Numbered from the stretch's first letter, positions 27,305-37,530 are shown. The stretch is 64,000 nt of DNA from AP-15 sp963774345 (GCA_963774345.1 CAVZFB010000065.1:186001-250000); one strand, 5' to 3'. Numbers and translations: made by a program. The notes: a model not told the origin generated them from the sequence alone.

Positions 27305-27952
27305 TCAGCGAAAGAATTCGATCTTCGCCTCGCGAAACCACAGGAAATTGGCCGGCGCCGCCGAAATCGGTCCGTTGATCGCGAAGACCGCAATCTCAAA
27401 CTTGTCGCCGGGAACGACAGGATTGGCGAGCACCAGGCGATGGGGCATGTTGAACCCCTGGATCGTATGTGGGCTGGGTCTACCCGCGGCCCTCGGCATT
27501 TCCCCGTCGACCCAGACCTCGGCATAGTCGTCGACATTCACCCGAAACACCGTCATCGCGCCCGCGGTGTCGAAACCCATGGCGTTCGCCGGTATCGTCA
27601 ACGTCGTGCGGTACCAGAAGAACGATACCATTCCGCCGCCCCGCCTTGCGCCCAGCTCCGTCGCCGCAACCGTCGGCCAGGATAAATCGTCATATCCGCT
27701 AAGTTCCGCATGGGGCTCGATGTCGTAAGTCGTCTTGAATTCGGGCATCGAATCGGAAAGGGCCGGGCACTCGACGATCTTCGCCTCCTTAGCCCTCCAT
27801 TGCGCGCCGAACGCTGCCGATCCTGCGGCGGTCATCAAATCGACCGAATGCGCCGGCGGTATCAGGGGCGCGACCGCCGGCGGAGGCGCAAGCAAAGGAG
27901 GCCTTGCCGGGGCCATAGAAGCTGATGGTCGGGTGTATGTGTTCGCGGGCAT
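27305..27952 (-). CDS. Stand-alone jelly-roll (galactose-binding-like) domain protein
   Basis: 215 residues. I start at ATG 27952 (MPANTYTRPS), with GAAAGGGA upstream. After a Pro/Ala-rich N-terminus the domain runs through SWPTVAATELGARRGGGMVS, FWYRTTLTIPANAMGFD, VDDYAEVWVDGEMPRAAG and FEIAVFAINGPISAAPANFL. This is the beta-sandwich often fused to the N-terminus of SMP-30/gluconolactonase-like proteins. Here no propeller domain follows; the protein ends soon after. There is no signal peptide. A carbohydrate-binding role is inferred from the fold only. Confidence 0.65.
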   Translation of the reverse strand: MPANTYTRPSASMAPARPPLLAPPPAVAPLIPPAHSVDLMTAAGSAAFGAQWRAKEAKIVECPALSDSMPEFKTTYDIEPHAELSGYDDLSWPTVAATELGARRGGGMVSFFWYRTTLTIPANAMGFDTAGAMTVFRVNVDDYAEVWVDGEMPRAAGRPSPHTIQGFNMPHRLVLANPVVPGDKFEIAVFAINGPISAAPANFLWFREAKIEFFR

Positions 27953-28040
27953 TTCTGTGTCCCTTTCGTTGGATCGCCAAACTATAGGCCGATGCGTCAG
28001 CAACGTGCGAGCCCCGCCGTCGCGAGGGATTCCGCGTCCG

Positions 28041-30369
28041 TCACGGCAGCGGGCCGAAGGCCGGCGGCGGGATGCGGCGGCTGGAGGCGCCTTCGTAGGC
28101 GGAGGCGATCTTCAGCAGAATATCCTCCTTGCCCGGTTCGGCGCGAAACACCAGCGAGAAGGGCAGGCCGGGCGGCGGCAGCTCGATCGGGGTCTCGGCG
28201 GCGACCGGGATGTAGCGGGTGCGGTCGGGGTTGAGCGCAAAGACCGGGTCGTAGACCGTTGTCACATACCCAGCGGGTACCAGCACCTCGGTCAGGCCGG
28301 CGTTCGGGCCGTAGAATGATTCCAGCCGCAAATTCTGGGAGAGTCCGGGCTCGGGGGCGCCGCCGATCTTGGCCGGCGGCAACGGTGTGTGCAGACGCAC
28401 CAGCGCGTCGAGCCGGTTTTCGAGGAGCACCATCATGTCGACCCGGCGCAACAATTCGCGCAGCATTATGCGCTCGTCGACCCCTTGGCGCCCGCCGAGC
28501 GGGTTGCGCGGGTCGCCGACTTCTTCCCAATTGCGGAACGCGGCGCGGCCGTCATCGCCCCAGAATTTGGAGCGCGCGTTGAGCGAAGGGAAATCGACCA
28601 AAGTCTCGGTAAAGCCGCGGTCATGCCAGTCGGCGGCGCGGCGGCTTAGATATTGCGGGATATGATAGCGGAACGCCATCGCCAGCTCCTGCTGTTGGAT
28701 CGTGGCGATGTCGAGGCTCGCGGGCGGGGCGATCCGCCCCTCAGCCAATTCGACGAGATAGTCGATTGGTAGCATCTCGCCTGATCCGAAGACCTTGTCG
28801 GGCACGAACTCGGTCGGCTGGATCGCCTCTGCGAACTCCTTGAAGAGTGGCGTTCCGTCGGGCCCGAGCCGAAACAACAGGTCGGGCATGAAGACCGGCG
28901 CCAGCCGCGCCAATGCCCGGCGGAAATCTGGGTTCATCGCTTCGAGGTCGCGATCGGGCTCCCAAAGCGGATCGGACGATTCGACCAGGGTCGCGCCGAG
29001 CCGCCGGTCGAGCACAGATTTGATCTCGGCCGCGGCGGCGGTAGCGATCGGCACCGGAGCTTTGGCATCGGGCGGGGTCAGCATCGACTCGCGGATGATC
29101 CCGATGCGCATGCCGGCGAGCGAACCCGGTGCGCCGGACATCATTGCATGACTCACATAAGGGGTCGCCAGCACCGATGAGCGCGGCACGGTCGTGTAAG
29201 GATCGCGCGGGTCGTAATAGCCGGCGGCCGGGTCTTTCAGCGCGTCGAGCACTTTGGCGCAATCGCCGATCGTGCGGCACAGAATGCCGGCGCGGTCGCA
29301 ATAGATGTCGGCGCCGATCGCCCCGCCATTGAAACCGAGCAGCGATTTGTGCGGCAATATCAATGCAACGGCATTGTGGTTGGCCGGGCCTCGCGTCGAG
29401 GCGCGGGTTTCCTCGCCGAGGCTGCACATGACCAGATTGGCGCTGACCGACACCCCCGACCCCGAGCTTGAGCCGAGCGAGGCCGCGCGCGTCGTATCAT
29501 AGGGGTTGGCCGGGTTGCCGCCCCAGCTGCTGCGCTGATAGCCCAAGACCGAGGGCAATATACTCTCGGGCTTATGCCGTCCGCCCGGGTCTCCGGCGCG
29601 GCCGTTGTATTCGGTGCAGACCGCCTTGGCGAAGATGATCGCGCCCTTGTCGCGCAACTGCTCGACCAACACGTGGTCGCGCGCCGGAAAATCGATGTCG
29701 TAGGCCGCGTCACCACCGGCGGTGGTGCGCATGTCCTGGGTGTCGAACGGGTCCTTGAACGAGAAGACCACGCCGTACATCGGCATCCGGTCGAGATCAG
29801 GGTTGCGGCCGTAGCGCGCGTCGAGTTCGGCTGCGCGTTCGAGCGCGTCGGGCAGCTGGCGGAACATCTCGCAGACCGGCGGCGCGCCCGGTGGCAGCGG
29901 CCCCTCGGACGGGTGCCGGTCGAAATCGCCGCGGCAGGTGACCGAACGCTCGCCGCGGATGTTCAATGTGGCGAGCGCGTTCAGTTGGCCCGCGTTGGGA
30001 ATGCCGGTGATCATCCCATATTGCTGCCGCACCGACGGGTCGGAGGCGGTCGCCTCCATACGGCCGAATTCGATGCGGCGGGCCCTGATATTTGTCGAGA
30101 TCCGGGAAGATCGTCGCTGCCTTGACGGTCTCGGTCGGAAAGCGCAGCGGCATCATCGCCCGCACCGCGCCGCTGGCCTCGGGAACCGGTGCGCCGTCTT
30201 CGGTCACGAGCGCACTGCAGACGCCGTTATAGGCGCGGGCGCGGTCGATATAGTGCTGCACCACCGCGACACAGGTGGTTTGCCCGGCCTGGATCGCCCG
30301 GTGCAGCTCGTCGATCGTCGCCTCTTCGAGCCGAAACGGCTGGTCCGGCATGGTGCGCTCTTCGCTCAC
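28041..30369 (-). CDS. Amidase-signature family hydrolase (one frame break)
   Basis: About 775 residues, unusually long for the family because of an extended C-terminal region. Translation probably begins at GTG 30369, after GGGGAGGGGG. The N-terminal FRLEEATIDELHRAIQAGQT continues to IFPDLDKYQGPP. A one-base insertion near 30,083 then shifts the rest, starting MEATASDPSVRQQYGMITG. The Ser-cisSer-Lys triad is visible as Lys in VVFSFKDPFD, the Ser loop GSSSGSGVSVSANL and the nucleophile in EETRASTRGPANH. It hydrolyses an unknown amide. The divergent solute-binding gene and a second amidase at 31,278 suggest a common substrate class. Confidence 0.8.
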
Positions 30370-30495
30370 AACCTGTTTCCCCCTCCCCTAAGCCACGTCC
30401 GGTGATGGTACCACCGCAGTGGAATTTTCACGTGCCGAGCCGCCGACGATCGTTCAGGATGGCGCAATCGGCCCCACCATTTCCGGACCAGACTT

Positions 30496-31227
30496 ATGCC
30501 TGATAAAGCAGTCGTTTCCGAACTCGCCCCGACCGGTGTCCTGCGCGCCGCGATCAACATGGGCAATTTCCTGCTGGTTACCGGCAAGAGCCCGTCGGGC
30601 GATCCGACCGGCGTCTCGCCCGACATGGCGGCGGCGATCGCCGCGCGGCTCGGCGTGCCGGTCAAATACATTCCTTATGCGAGGCCGGGCGAGATCGCCG
30701 ACGACGCCGAGAAGGGTCTGTGGGATATCGGCCTGATCGGCGCCGAGCCGCAGCGCGCCGCGGTCATTAACTTCACCGCCGCTTATTGCGAGATCGAGGC
30801 GACCTATTTGGTGCCGGCCGGCTCGCCGATCCAGTCAATCGCGGAGGTCGACCAGCCCGGCCGGCGGGTCGCTGTGACTGCGCGCAGCGCCTATGGCCTG
30901 TGGCTCGAGAACAACTACAAAAGAGGCGAACTGCTGCAGTTCGACAGTGCCCAAGCAGCCCTCAAGGCGTTCGACGGCGAGAAGCTCGACGCCTATGCCG
31001 GATTGCGGCCGGGCCTGATCGAAGTGCAGCAAGCGCGGCCCGGCTCGCGCATTCTCGACGGCCAGTTCACCTCGGTGCAGCAGGCGGTCGGCACGCCGAA
31101 GAAGAATGCGGCCGGGTTCGCGCTTCTGAAAGAATTCGTCGAGGAAGCAAAGCGGTCCGGGATCGTGGCGAGCTTCATCGAGCGCCACGGCGTGGTCGGC
31201 CGACTGTCGGTGGCGCGGCCCGCCTAA
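30496..31227 (+). CDS. Family 3 solute-binding protein-like (amino-acid ABC type), no signal peptide
   Basis: 243 residues with the PBPb fold: GVLRAAINMGNFLL, VSPDMAAAIAARLGVPVKYI, GLWDIGLIGAEPQRAAVINF and FALLKEFVEEAKRSGIVASF. There is no N-terminal signal or lipobox, so unless the start is wrong the protein stays in the cytoplasm, which is unusual for the family. No permease or ATPase genes accompany it. It lies between two amidase genes and ends 50 bases before the second, suggesting that it binds a related amide or amino acid. Confidence 0.8.
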   Translation: MPDKAVVSELAPTGVLRAAINMGNFLLVTGKSPSGDPTGVSPDMAAAIAARLGVPVKYIPYARPGEIADDAEKGLWDIGLIGAEPQRAAVINFTAAYCEIEATYLVPAGSPIQSIAEVDQPGRRVAVTARSAYGLWLENNYKRGELLQFDSAQAALKAFDGEKLDAYAGLRPGLIEVQQARPGSRILDGQFTSVQQAVGTPKKNAAGFALLKEFVEEAKRSGIVASFIERHGVVGRLSVARPA

Positions 31228-31277
31228 GCCTGCTCCGCTCACCTATCAGACGCCCCGACCGCGGAGGAGTGCCCGAA

Positions 31278-32937
31278 ATGCCTGACGACATGTCATCGAC
31301 GTCCACAGAATTGGCGTTCCTGACGATCGCCGAGATGGCGCGGCTGATCGAAAAGAAGCAGCTGTCGCCGGTCGAGCTGACGACGGCGCTGATCCGCCGA
31401 TCAGAGGCGCTCGATCCGCAGCTCAATGCCTATCTGCTGCCGACCTTCGATCGCGCGATCGATCAGGCCCGCACCGCCGAGCGCGAGATAACAGCGGGTC
31501 GCTATCGCGGGCCGATGCACGGCATCCCGTTCGGGCTGAAGGACATCTATGCGACCGCCGGCATCCGCACCACCGGGCATTCCAGAGTCTGCATCGATAC
31601 CGTCCCCACCGCCGACGCGACGACGGTCGCCAAGCTCTACGACGCCGGGGCCATTCTGACCGGCAAGCTCGCGACCCATGAATTCGCGCATGGCGGCCCC
31701 TCCTTCGATCTGCCCTGGCCGCCGGCGCGCAACCCGTGGAACCGCGAGCACTTCACCGGCGGCTCGTCGAGCGGCTCAGGGGCGGCGGTTGCGGCGGGCT
31801 TTGTTCCTGGCGCGCTCGGCTCCGACACCGGCGGCTCGATCCGCGGCCCGGCCGCACTGTGCGGGATCGTCGGGTTGAAGCCGACTTATGGGCTCGTCAG
31901 CCGCCACGGGGTCTACGCGAACTCGTTCAGCTTCGACCATGCCGGCCCGATGACCTGGACGGTCGAGGATTGCGCGATCATGCTGCAGGCAATCGCTGGC
32001 CACGACCCGAACGACCCGGCGAGTGCGACGCGCCCGGCGCCGGATTACCGCGCGGCCCTGATCCGGCGACATCAAGGGCCTGCGCATCGGCGTCGTGCGC
32101 CACCTGCACGAGGACGATTGCCCGGTGACGGCCGAGGTCGCGGCGGCGCTCGAGCGGGCGTTTGAGGTCTTTCGTTCGCTTGGCGCTGCTCTTGGCGAGG
32201 TAAGGCTGCGGCCGGCGCAGCATTATTACGACGTCAAGGTCACGATCGCCGAGAGCGAGCTTCTCGCCGTGCACGAGCACGCATTGCGCACCCGGCCGGG
32301 GGATTTCGGCGAAGATTTTCTCGGCCGCGTCTTGCCGGCGGTGCTGATCAGCGCGCGCGATTACGTGCAGGCCCAGCGCGAGCGGCGGCGCATCCTGGCC
32401 GAAATGGCGCCGGTTTACGAAAATTTCGATGTGCTGGTGACCGCGACCGCGGGCGCCCCGGCGCCGCGGCTCGACGCGTGGCGCACGATCGAGTTCTGGC
32501 GGCGACCGTCATTGACGACGCCGTTCAACGTCACCGGCGGCCCGGCATTAGCGCAATGCATCGGATTCAGCAGCGGCGGGCTGCCGTTGTCGATGCAGAT
32601 CGTTGGCCGGCCCTTTGACGACGCGACGGTGCTGCAGGTCGCGCACGCCTATGAGATGGCGACGCCCTGGCGGAAGCAGCGGCCGCAGCTCGATCCCGAC
32701 GCCGAATTCTCGACCGCGCCGCCGCCGCTCCCCGACTCCGAGCCGGCCGATATCGACACCGCCACTTGCGACCGGGTAGCGACGGCCTGCCGCGCCGCCG
32801 GTCTGGCCTTGTCCGAGCGCCAATTCGCGATGGCCTGCGCCGCCGCCCCCTATGTCGAGGCGATGACCGGCCGGCTCTACCGCGACCGCGGCTGGGCCGA
32901 GGAGCCGGCTAACATCTTCCAATTCGGAGGTTGCTAG
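31278..32937 (+). CDS. Amidase-signature family hydrolase, GatA-like (one frame break)
   Basis: About 550 residues. ATG 31278 follows GGAGGAG. The catalytic Lys is in PFGLKDIYATAG, the cis-Ser loop is FTGGSSSGSGAAVAAG and the nucleophile lies in GSDTGGSIRGPAALCG, all in the first frame. A one-base insertion near 32,064 shifts the frame; the continuation GDIKGLRIGVVRHLHEDD runs to the stop at 32,937. The last 80 residues after WRKQRPQ look like an appended small domain. It is not part of a GatCAB set: no gatB or gatC is present. A catabolic amide hydrolase is more likely. Confidence 0.8.
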
Positions 32938-32943
32938 CCACCA

Positions 32944-33543
32944 TCAGGCGGGCGCCGCCGGGGCTCGAACCGGCGTCGTTGCCGTCGGCGGCGCGTCGAG
33001 CGCGGTGTTGATCTCCTCGATCGAGCGGCCTTTGGTCTCGAAGCCGATAAACCAGAAGACAAGGCCCGCCTGCCCGTACCAGAAAGCAAGGAAAAGCAGC
33101 GCCGGGAAGATCGCGTCGAGCGTCACCTTCGGGCTGACGTAATTGGACGAGCCGACGATCAACGCAAGCCCGAGGGGACCGATGATCTTGCCAAGGTTAC
33201 CGATGCCGTAGCTGAAGCCCATGCCGCTCGCACGCAGCCGGTTCGGCCACACCTCGGCGAGATAAGGACCAATGATCGCGTAACTGGCGTCGCCAAAGAA
33301 ACGCTGGATCATGATCATCACAAAGAACACCGAGACGGTGCCGATGAAAACATCATGCCAATAGCCGGCGAGCGCCATCGTGACCGCTCCGCCGAGGCCG
33401 ATCAGCAGACCTGATAGGCGGCGTCCAAACGCGTCCGACATCCATGATGCGATCAGCCGCCCGACGATGCCGAGCACGCCGACGTATATCATCATATAGG
33501 AGGCGTAGGCCGGTGTTACCTCGAGCACCATCACGAACAACGT
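32944..33543 (-). pseudogene. MFS transporter, C-terminal half only (truncated at the contig junction)
   Basis: About 200 residues representing the second six-helix bundle of a sugar/acid-type MFS permease: TLFVMVLEVTPAYASYMMIY, GRLIASWMSDAFGRRLSG (the loop motif), FFGDASYAIIGPYLAEVWPN and GFETKGRSIEEIN. Family-like sequence stops at about 33,543. Upstream codons on this strand instead read as the antisense of an actinobacterial ABC ATPase. The N-terminal bundle is therefore missing, not merely mis-started. Confidence 0.8.
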
Positions 33544-33552
33544 CGTTTCCTC
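33536..33552. other. Junction between alphaproteobacterial and actinobacterial sequence
   Basis: Left of this point the minus strand encodes an MFS permease. Right of it the plus strand encodes the end of an ABC ATPase whose own upstream part is absent. All genes to the left have alphaproteobacterial character and all to the right actinobacterial character. No transposase, integrase, tRNA or repeat marks the boundary. Confidence 0.75.
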
Positions 33553-33690
33553 GTACGCACGAACCAGCCGATTCTCGATCCGGCATGGACCGTTAGGCCG
33601 GTCACGCTAGACGAGCTGGTACTTGCGTACATGGGCCAGGCACGTAACCCCAGCCCGGGTCGTCGGCCCGGATTGGAGGTCGTATCGTGA
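33544..33690 (+). pseudogene. ABC transporter ATP-binding protein, C-terminal fragment
   Basis: The frame reads FLVRTNQPILDPAWTVRPV then TLDELVLAYMGQARNPSPG to a stop at 33688-33690. This matches the C-terminal extension of actinobacterial exporter ATPases; compare GLEELALAYLREPG at the end of the intact ATPase at 58,197. Everything containing Walker A, the signature and Walker B is missing. Its stop overlaps the permease start (GTGA), the same coupling seen in the complete cassette. Confidence 0.7.
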
Positions 33691-34697
33691 TCCGGTTCGC
33701 CTGGCTTCAGTTCCGGATGCAAGCCGCCATAGCCGCCGGCGCACTGGCGATCGTCGCCGTCGTCCTGGCGCTGACCGGACCGGACCTTGTCCACCTCTAC
33801 GACTCGACCATCGCCAGCTGCGCTGCGCATCATGACTGCTCGACGGCTACGACCGACTTCACCGCCGCCGACGGTCCGTTGCAGGTGTTCTCGGACTTTC
33901 TCCTCCTCGCCGTCCCCTTGGTCATCGGCATGTTCTGGGGCGCGCCGCTCATTTCCAGGGAATTCGAGGCGGGGACCTTCCGCCTGGCGTGGACCCAAGG
34001 TGTCACGCGTACCCGCTGGCTGGCGGTGAAGCTCGGTCTCGGCGCCGTCGCGAGCGCGGCCATCGCCGGGCTTCTGAGTCTCATCGTGAGCTGGTGGTCA
34101 AGCAAGCTCGATTACGTGAATGCGGATCCGTTCAACTCGCTTCGCTTCGGGGTCCGCGACGTCGTGCCGATCGGCTACGCCGTCTTCGCCTTCGCGCTCG
34201 GGCTCACCGCCGGGCTGCTCTTCCGCCGGATGCTGCCCGCGATGCTGATCGCCCTCGTCGGCTTCGTCGCGGCCCGCGAAGCCGTCACTGCCTGGGTGCG
34301 CCCGCACCTCTTTACCCCGCTCCACCAGAGCCTGCCGATCACCACCGCCACCCCGGTGAGCATCGATCAGACCTCGCCAGGCATTATCAAGGCCTTCGAG
34401 AGCACTCGGGGGATCAGTCTCCCGGACGCATGGGTCTATTCAGCCCAGATCGTCGACCAGGCCGGCCGTACTCCTACGACATCCTTCCTCAGCCGAGCAT
34501 GTCCCCTGGGCAACTACGGCCCACTGAATCCCCGGGACTGCACCGCCAGGCTCGCCGCCACATTCCACCAGCTGGTGACCTACCAGCCAGGCAGCCGCTA
34601 CTGGCCCATGCAATGGTCCGAACTGGCGATCTTCCTCGGCCTGTCCATCGTGCTCGGCGGCTTCTGCTTCTGGTGGATACGCCGGCCCGTCATCTGA
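33687..34697 (+). CDS. ABC-2 type exporter permease
   Basis: 336 residues starting at GTG 33687. About six hydrophobic helices are visible, with a large extracytoplasmic loop after the first (containing two Cys) and another before the last. Motifs shared with the permease at 59,123 include FWGAPLISREFEAGTFRLAW followed by TQGV and, near the end, TYQPGSRYWPMQW. The two are paralogous. It probably partnered with the truncated upstream ATPase. The exported substrate is unknown; related cassettes are often under YtrA-type GntR control. Confidence 0.83.
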   Translation: MIRFAWLQFRMQAAIAAGALAIVAVVLALTGPDLVHLYDSTIASCAAHHDCSTATTDFTAADGPLQVFSDFLLLAVPLVIGMFWGAPLISREFEAGTFRLAWTQGVTRTRWLAVKLGLGAVASAAIAGLLSLIVSWWSSKLDYVNADPFNSLRFGVRDVVPIGYAVFAFALGLTAGLLFRRMLPAMLIALVGFVAAREAVTAWVRPHLFTPLHQSLPITTATPVSIDQTSPGIIKAFESTRGISLPDAWVYSAQIVDQAGRTPTTSFLSRACPLGNYGPLNPRDCTARLAATFHQLVTYQPGSRYWPMQWSELAIFLGLSIVLGGFCFWWIRRPVI

Positions 34698-34719
34698 CGG
34701 GATGCCTGCCCCGCAGTCG

Positions 34720-35568
34720 CTACCGACTAGGTGTCAGGGACAGCCGGGCGCGCAGGCCGATGTGGTCTGAGACGTAGCCGAGCGGTTCCTTCTCGGCGAA
34801 CACCAGCGCGGCGCTCTCTACCGTGACCTCGCGTGCGGTCAGGATGAAATCGATGCAATGCGGCGTCGCGCCCGCCGGGAGATATTCGGCCCGGAACGTA
34901 GGCGGGCACGCGCCCTCGAACGCATCGGCCAGCCCGGTGGCCGCCATGAAATCACCGAACAAGGAGCTCTCGCGGCTGATATTGAAGTCCCCGCATACCA
35001 CGGCGCGCGGCCCGGCCTCGTTCACGATGCGAGCGAGCACAGCGAGCTCGGCGCGGTGCAGCGGATAAAACCGGTTCGCCTCGGACCAGTCACCGTCATG
35101 GTTGGCCACCGGATGGGTGTTGATCACGCACAGCTCCGGGCGGGCCAGCCGGGTCACCAGGGCGCCTTTCAGCCTGGCCTGGAACCGGGACGTCCAGGGA
35201 ACGCCGGGAGTCCGGGGCGGCCGGCCGAAACGCCGGTACGCCGTGCCGGATACCGGTCGCCGGGAGAACGTGACCAGGCCGCCATATGGTCCGAACGGGC
35301 CGGGCCGGTAGCTCACCCGCCGGAACGAGCGCATCCGGCGGACCAGCAGCCGCAGGTGCCAGTACGTGAGCACCTCCTGGCAACAAACCACGTCAGCATC
35401 CCCGGCATCGAACCCGGCACCGATCGCGGCGTAGCGCTCAGCCAGCTGCGAACCGGTCAGCGGGATGCCCCGCGTGTTGAGCGATGCGATGGTCAGCAGC
35501 TCACCGGACACGCGTCTCACCCTAGCGACCACTCTGCTCCAAGCCGCGCGCGTCGTCCGCGGTCTCAC
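34720..35568 (-). CDS. Endonuclease/exonuclease/phosphatase (EEP) family protein
   Basis: 282 residues. The metal-dependent EEP fold is shown by ASLNTRGIPL (N-term Asn), ADVVCCQEVLTYW (Gln-Glu), CVINTHPVAN, VVCGDFNIS and the C-terminal YVSDHIGLRARLSL. No signal peptide is evident, but the N-terminus is Arg-rich. Substrate could be DNA, a phospholipid or a phosphoinositide-like molecule; the motif set does not discriminate. It is convergent with the ABC permease gene, ending 22 bases beyond it. Confidence 0.85.
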   Translation of the reverse strand: MRPRTTRAAWSRVVARVRRVSGELLTIASLNTRGIPLTGSQLAERYAAIGAGFDAGDADVVCCQEVLTYWHLRLLVRRMRSFRRVSYRPGPFGPYGGLVTFSRRPVSGTAYRRFGRPPRTPGVPWTSRFQARLKGALVTRLARPELCVINTHPVANHDGDWSEANRFYPLHRAELAVLARIVNEAGPRAVVCGDFNISRESSLFGDFMAATGLADAFEGACPPTFRAEYLPAGATPHCIDFILTAREVTVESAALVFAEKEPLGYVSDHIGLRARLSLTPSR

Positions 35569-35678
35569 CGAGCGCCGCCGACGTAGAGCTAGTTGTCCGC
35601 TAGCCGCCCGGTGATCCAGGTGACATTCCGTTGATACCGAACGGGCGGGGTGTGCCGTTCACGCCCCTCCCAGGGGGC

Positions 35679-36179
35679 TCAGCTTGCGGTGAGCTTTTCG
35701 GCGGCGGTTCGGGCGGCGTCGGCTGTGCGGCGCAGGAAGCCGGTCAGGAGCTGGAGGTCGTTGTCTTCGTATCCGGCGCAGATCTGGTCTAGCGCGGTGT
35801 TCATGCCGGAGTCGACGAGGTAGAGGCGCAGGATTTCCGCTCCGCGGCCGCGGGCCGCCTGGATGACGACGCCGCGGCGGTCGGAGGGGTCGCGGCCGCG
35901 TTCGATCCAGCCGCCGTGCTCGAGCCGGTCCAGGATGCCGGTCAAGGTGGCGGGGTGGAGCCCGGCGCGGCGGGCCAGGGCGCTCGGGCTGAGCGGGCCG
36001 TGCCGGGTGATGAGGTCAAGGCACTCCAGGTCGGTGGCCTTGAGGTCGAGGCGGGTGCCGACGCCGTGGTTGAGCAGCGACAGCTGGGCGCCCAGGTCCC
36101 GCAGTGACTCCTTGATCGCGCGGTTCAGCCGTCCGCGGTGCGGCGCCGTGCCGGGGACGCCAGGTAGTACTGATTCCAT
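35679..36179 (-). CDS. MarR-family transcriptional regulator
   Basis: 166 residues from ATG 36179. The winged helix is LGAQLSLLNHGVGTRLDLKA, then LDLITRHGPLSPSALARRAG, HPATLTGILDRLEHGGWIER and the wing RDPSDRRGVVIQAARGRG. It is divergent from an NAD(P)H-binding oxidoreductase gene and shares with it an AT-rich inverted repeat overlapping its own start codon. Regulation of that neighbour plus itself is the likely job. Confidence 0.85.
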   Translation of the reverse strand: MESVLPGVPGTAPHRGRLNRAIKESLRDLGAQLSLLNHGVGTRLDLKATDLECLDLITRHGPLSPSALARRAGLHPATLTGILDRLEHGGWIERGRDPSDRRGVVIQAARGRGAEILRLYLVDSGMNTALDQICAGYEDNDLQLLTGFLRRTADAARTAAEKLTAS

Positions 36180-36203
36180 ATGATATGATCTCCGTATTAT
36201 ATG
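36177..36203. promoter_or_regulatory. AT-rich inverted repeat, candidate MarR operator
   Basis: CATATGATAT (36177-36186) faces GTATTATATG (36194-36203), matching 8 of 10 positions as an inverted repeat. It lies in an AT-rich island within otherwise GC-rich DNA between the divergent regulator and oxidoreductase genes, and covers the regulator's start codon. Confidence 0.45.
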
Positions 36204-36242
36204 AGTTACAGAATCAATGTACCGGAAGGCACGGCGAACACG

Positions 36243-36879
36243 ATGAAACTCACCATCCTCGGCGCGACAGGCGCTACCGGAACCGCCCTCACCGGCCAGG
36301 CGCTCGCAGCCGGCCACGAGGTCACCGCGGTCGTCCGCGATCCCGCCCGCCTTGCTGTCCCGGCCCATCCCCGGCTGCGGACCGTCACCGCCGACATCAT
36401 GGACCCCGCCTCCATCACCCCGGCCATCGACGGCGCAGACGCCGTCGCTGTCCGCGGTAGGCCCCCGCGGCACCGGCCCCACTACCGTCATCGCCGACAG
36501 CGTGCGCAGCATCATCCAGGCCATGCGCAAAACCGGGACCCGACGGTTCCTGCAGGTCAGCGGTTCCGTCGTCGCCGACGAAGGCGAAAGCCCCTACCTG
36601 CGCTACCTGCTCAAGCCCCTGGCGCGGCGCACGTTCTTGCGCCATGTCTGCGCCGACATGCGCCGCGGCGAGGAGGAGATCCGGGACAGCGACCTGGACT
36701 GGACGATCTTCCGCCCGCCCTCGCTGACCGGCAAAGCCGCCACCGGTGCTTACCGCACCGCGATCGACCGCAACCTGCCACACGGATTCACCGTCTCCCG
36801 CGCCGACCTGGCCGCCTGCATGCTCGCCTCGCTCAGCGACCCGGCCACCGTGCACCGGCACGTAGCCATCGCCAGCTAG
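36243..36879 (+). CDS. NAD(P)H-binding (atypical SDR) oxidoreductase (one frame break)
   Basis: About 211 residues. The N-terminal Rossmann motif is MKLTILGATGATGTALTGQA. The frame changes near 36,445; the remainder reads SVRSIIQAMRKTGTRRFLQV, VCADMRRGEEEIRDSDLDWT and FTVSRADLAACMLASLSD. This is the NmrA/BVR-like group of small flavin or quinone reductases and redox sensors. An earlier in-frame ATG at 36201 is possible, but 36243 aligns with the family start. It is likely controlled by the divergent MarR protein. Confidence 0.75.
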
Positions 36880-37022
36880 CCTCGAACCTTCGCGGCCCAC
36901 GCCTCGCCGCTGGTCGCCCAGGCTCCGCCCGCGCCCACAGCCAGGCCGTGCCCGCGGGCGCGCTTGCCAGGCGGGACTGTCGAGATGCTCATTCCGCCCT
37001 GGCGGCTCCGGCTGGCACTGTG

Positions 37023-37530
37023 AAGTGGTCCCCAGCGGGTCCTGCTGATCTGGATCCGGCCAAGGTCGACGGCCTTGCCTGCGTGCTGGAACGGACCGCG
37101 GCCGGCCGGCAGGTGATCGTGTTCACCCACGACAACCGCCTGGCCCAGGCCGTCCGCCAGCTGAGCATTCCAGCCACCATCCTGGAGGTGACCCGGCGCC
37201 CCGGCTCAGCCGTACAGGTGCGCGCGTGCCTGGATCCGGCGGAGCAGGCGCTGCGAGACGCCGGGGCGCTGGCCGCCGACGCTTCGGTGCCGCCTGAGAT
37301 CGCGGCCCGCGTGATTCCCTGCCTGTGCCGGACCGCCGTGGAGGCCGCGTTCACCGAGGCAGTCTGGCGCCGCGAGCTGCGCGCCGGCCGAGGGCATACC
37401 GGCATCGAGGCTGACCTGGAGGCCGCCCGCGTGCGTCTCAACCTCCTTGCCGCCCTGGCGCTGACCGGCGACGCATCCAAGAGCGGCGACGTCCTGCCCC
37501 GGCTGAACACCTGGGGCCACCGCTTCGCCG
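37023..37530 (+). pseudogene. AAA-type ATPase/RecF-like protein, C-terminal fragment
   Basis: The open frame contains VDGLACVLERTAAGRQVIVF followed by THDNRLAQAVRQL and, further on, VTRRPGSAVQVRACLDPAEQ. This is the end of an SMC/RecF-like P-loop ATPase: the switch-type VIVFTHD follows what would be Walker B. The N-terminal ATPase half is missing. At its 3' end the frame runs straight into a methyltransferase fragment. Confidence 0.55.
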
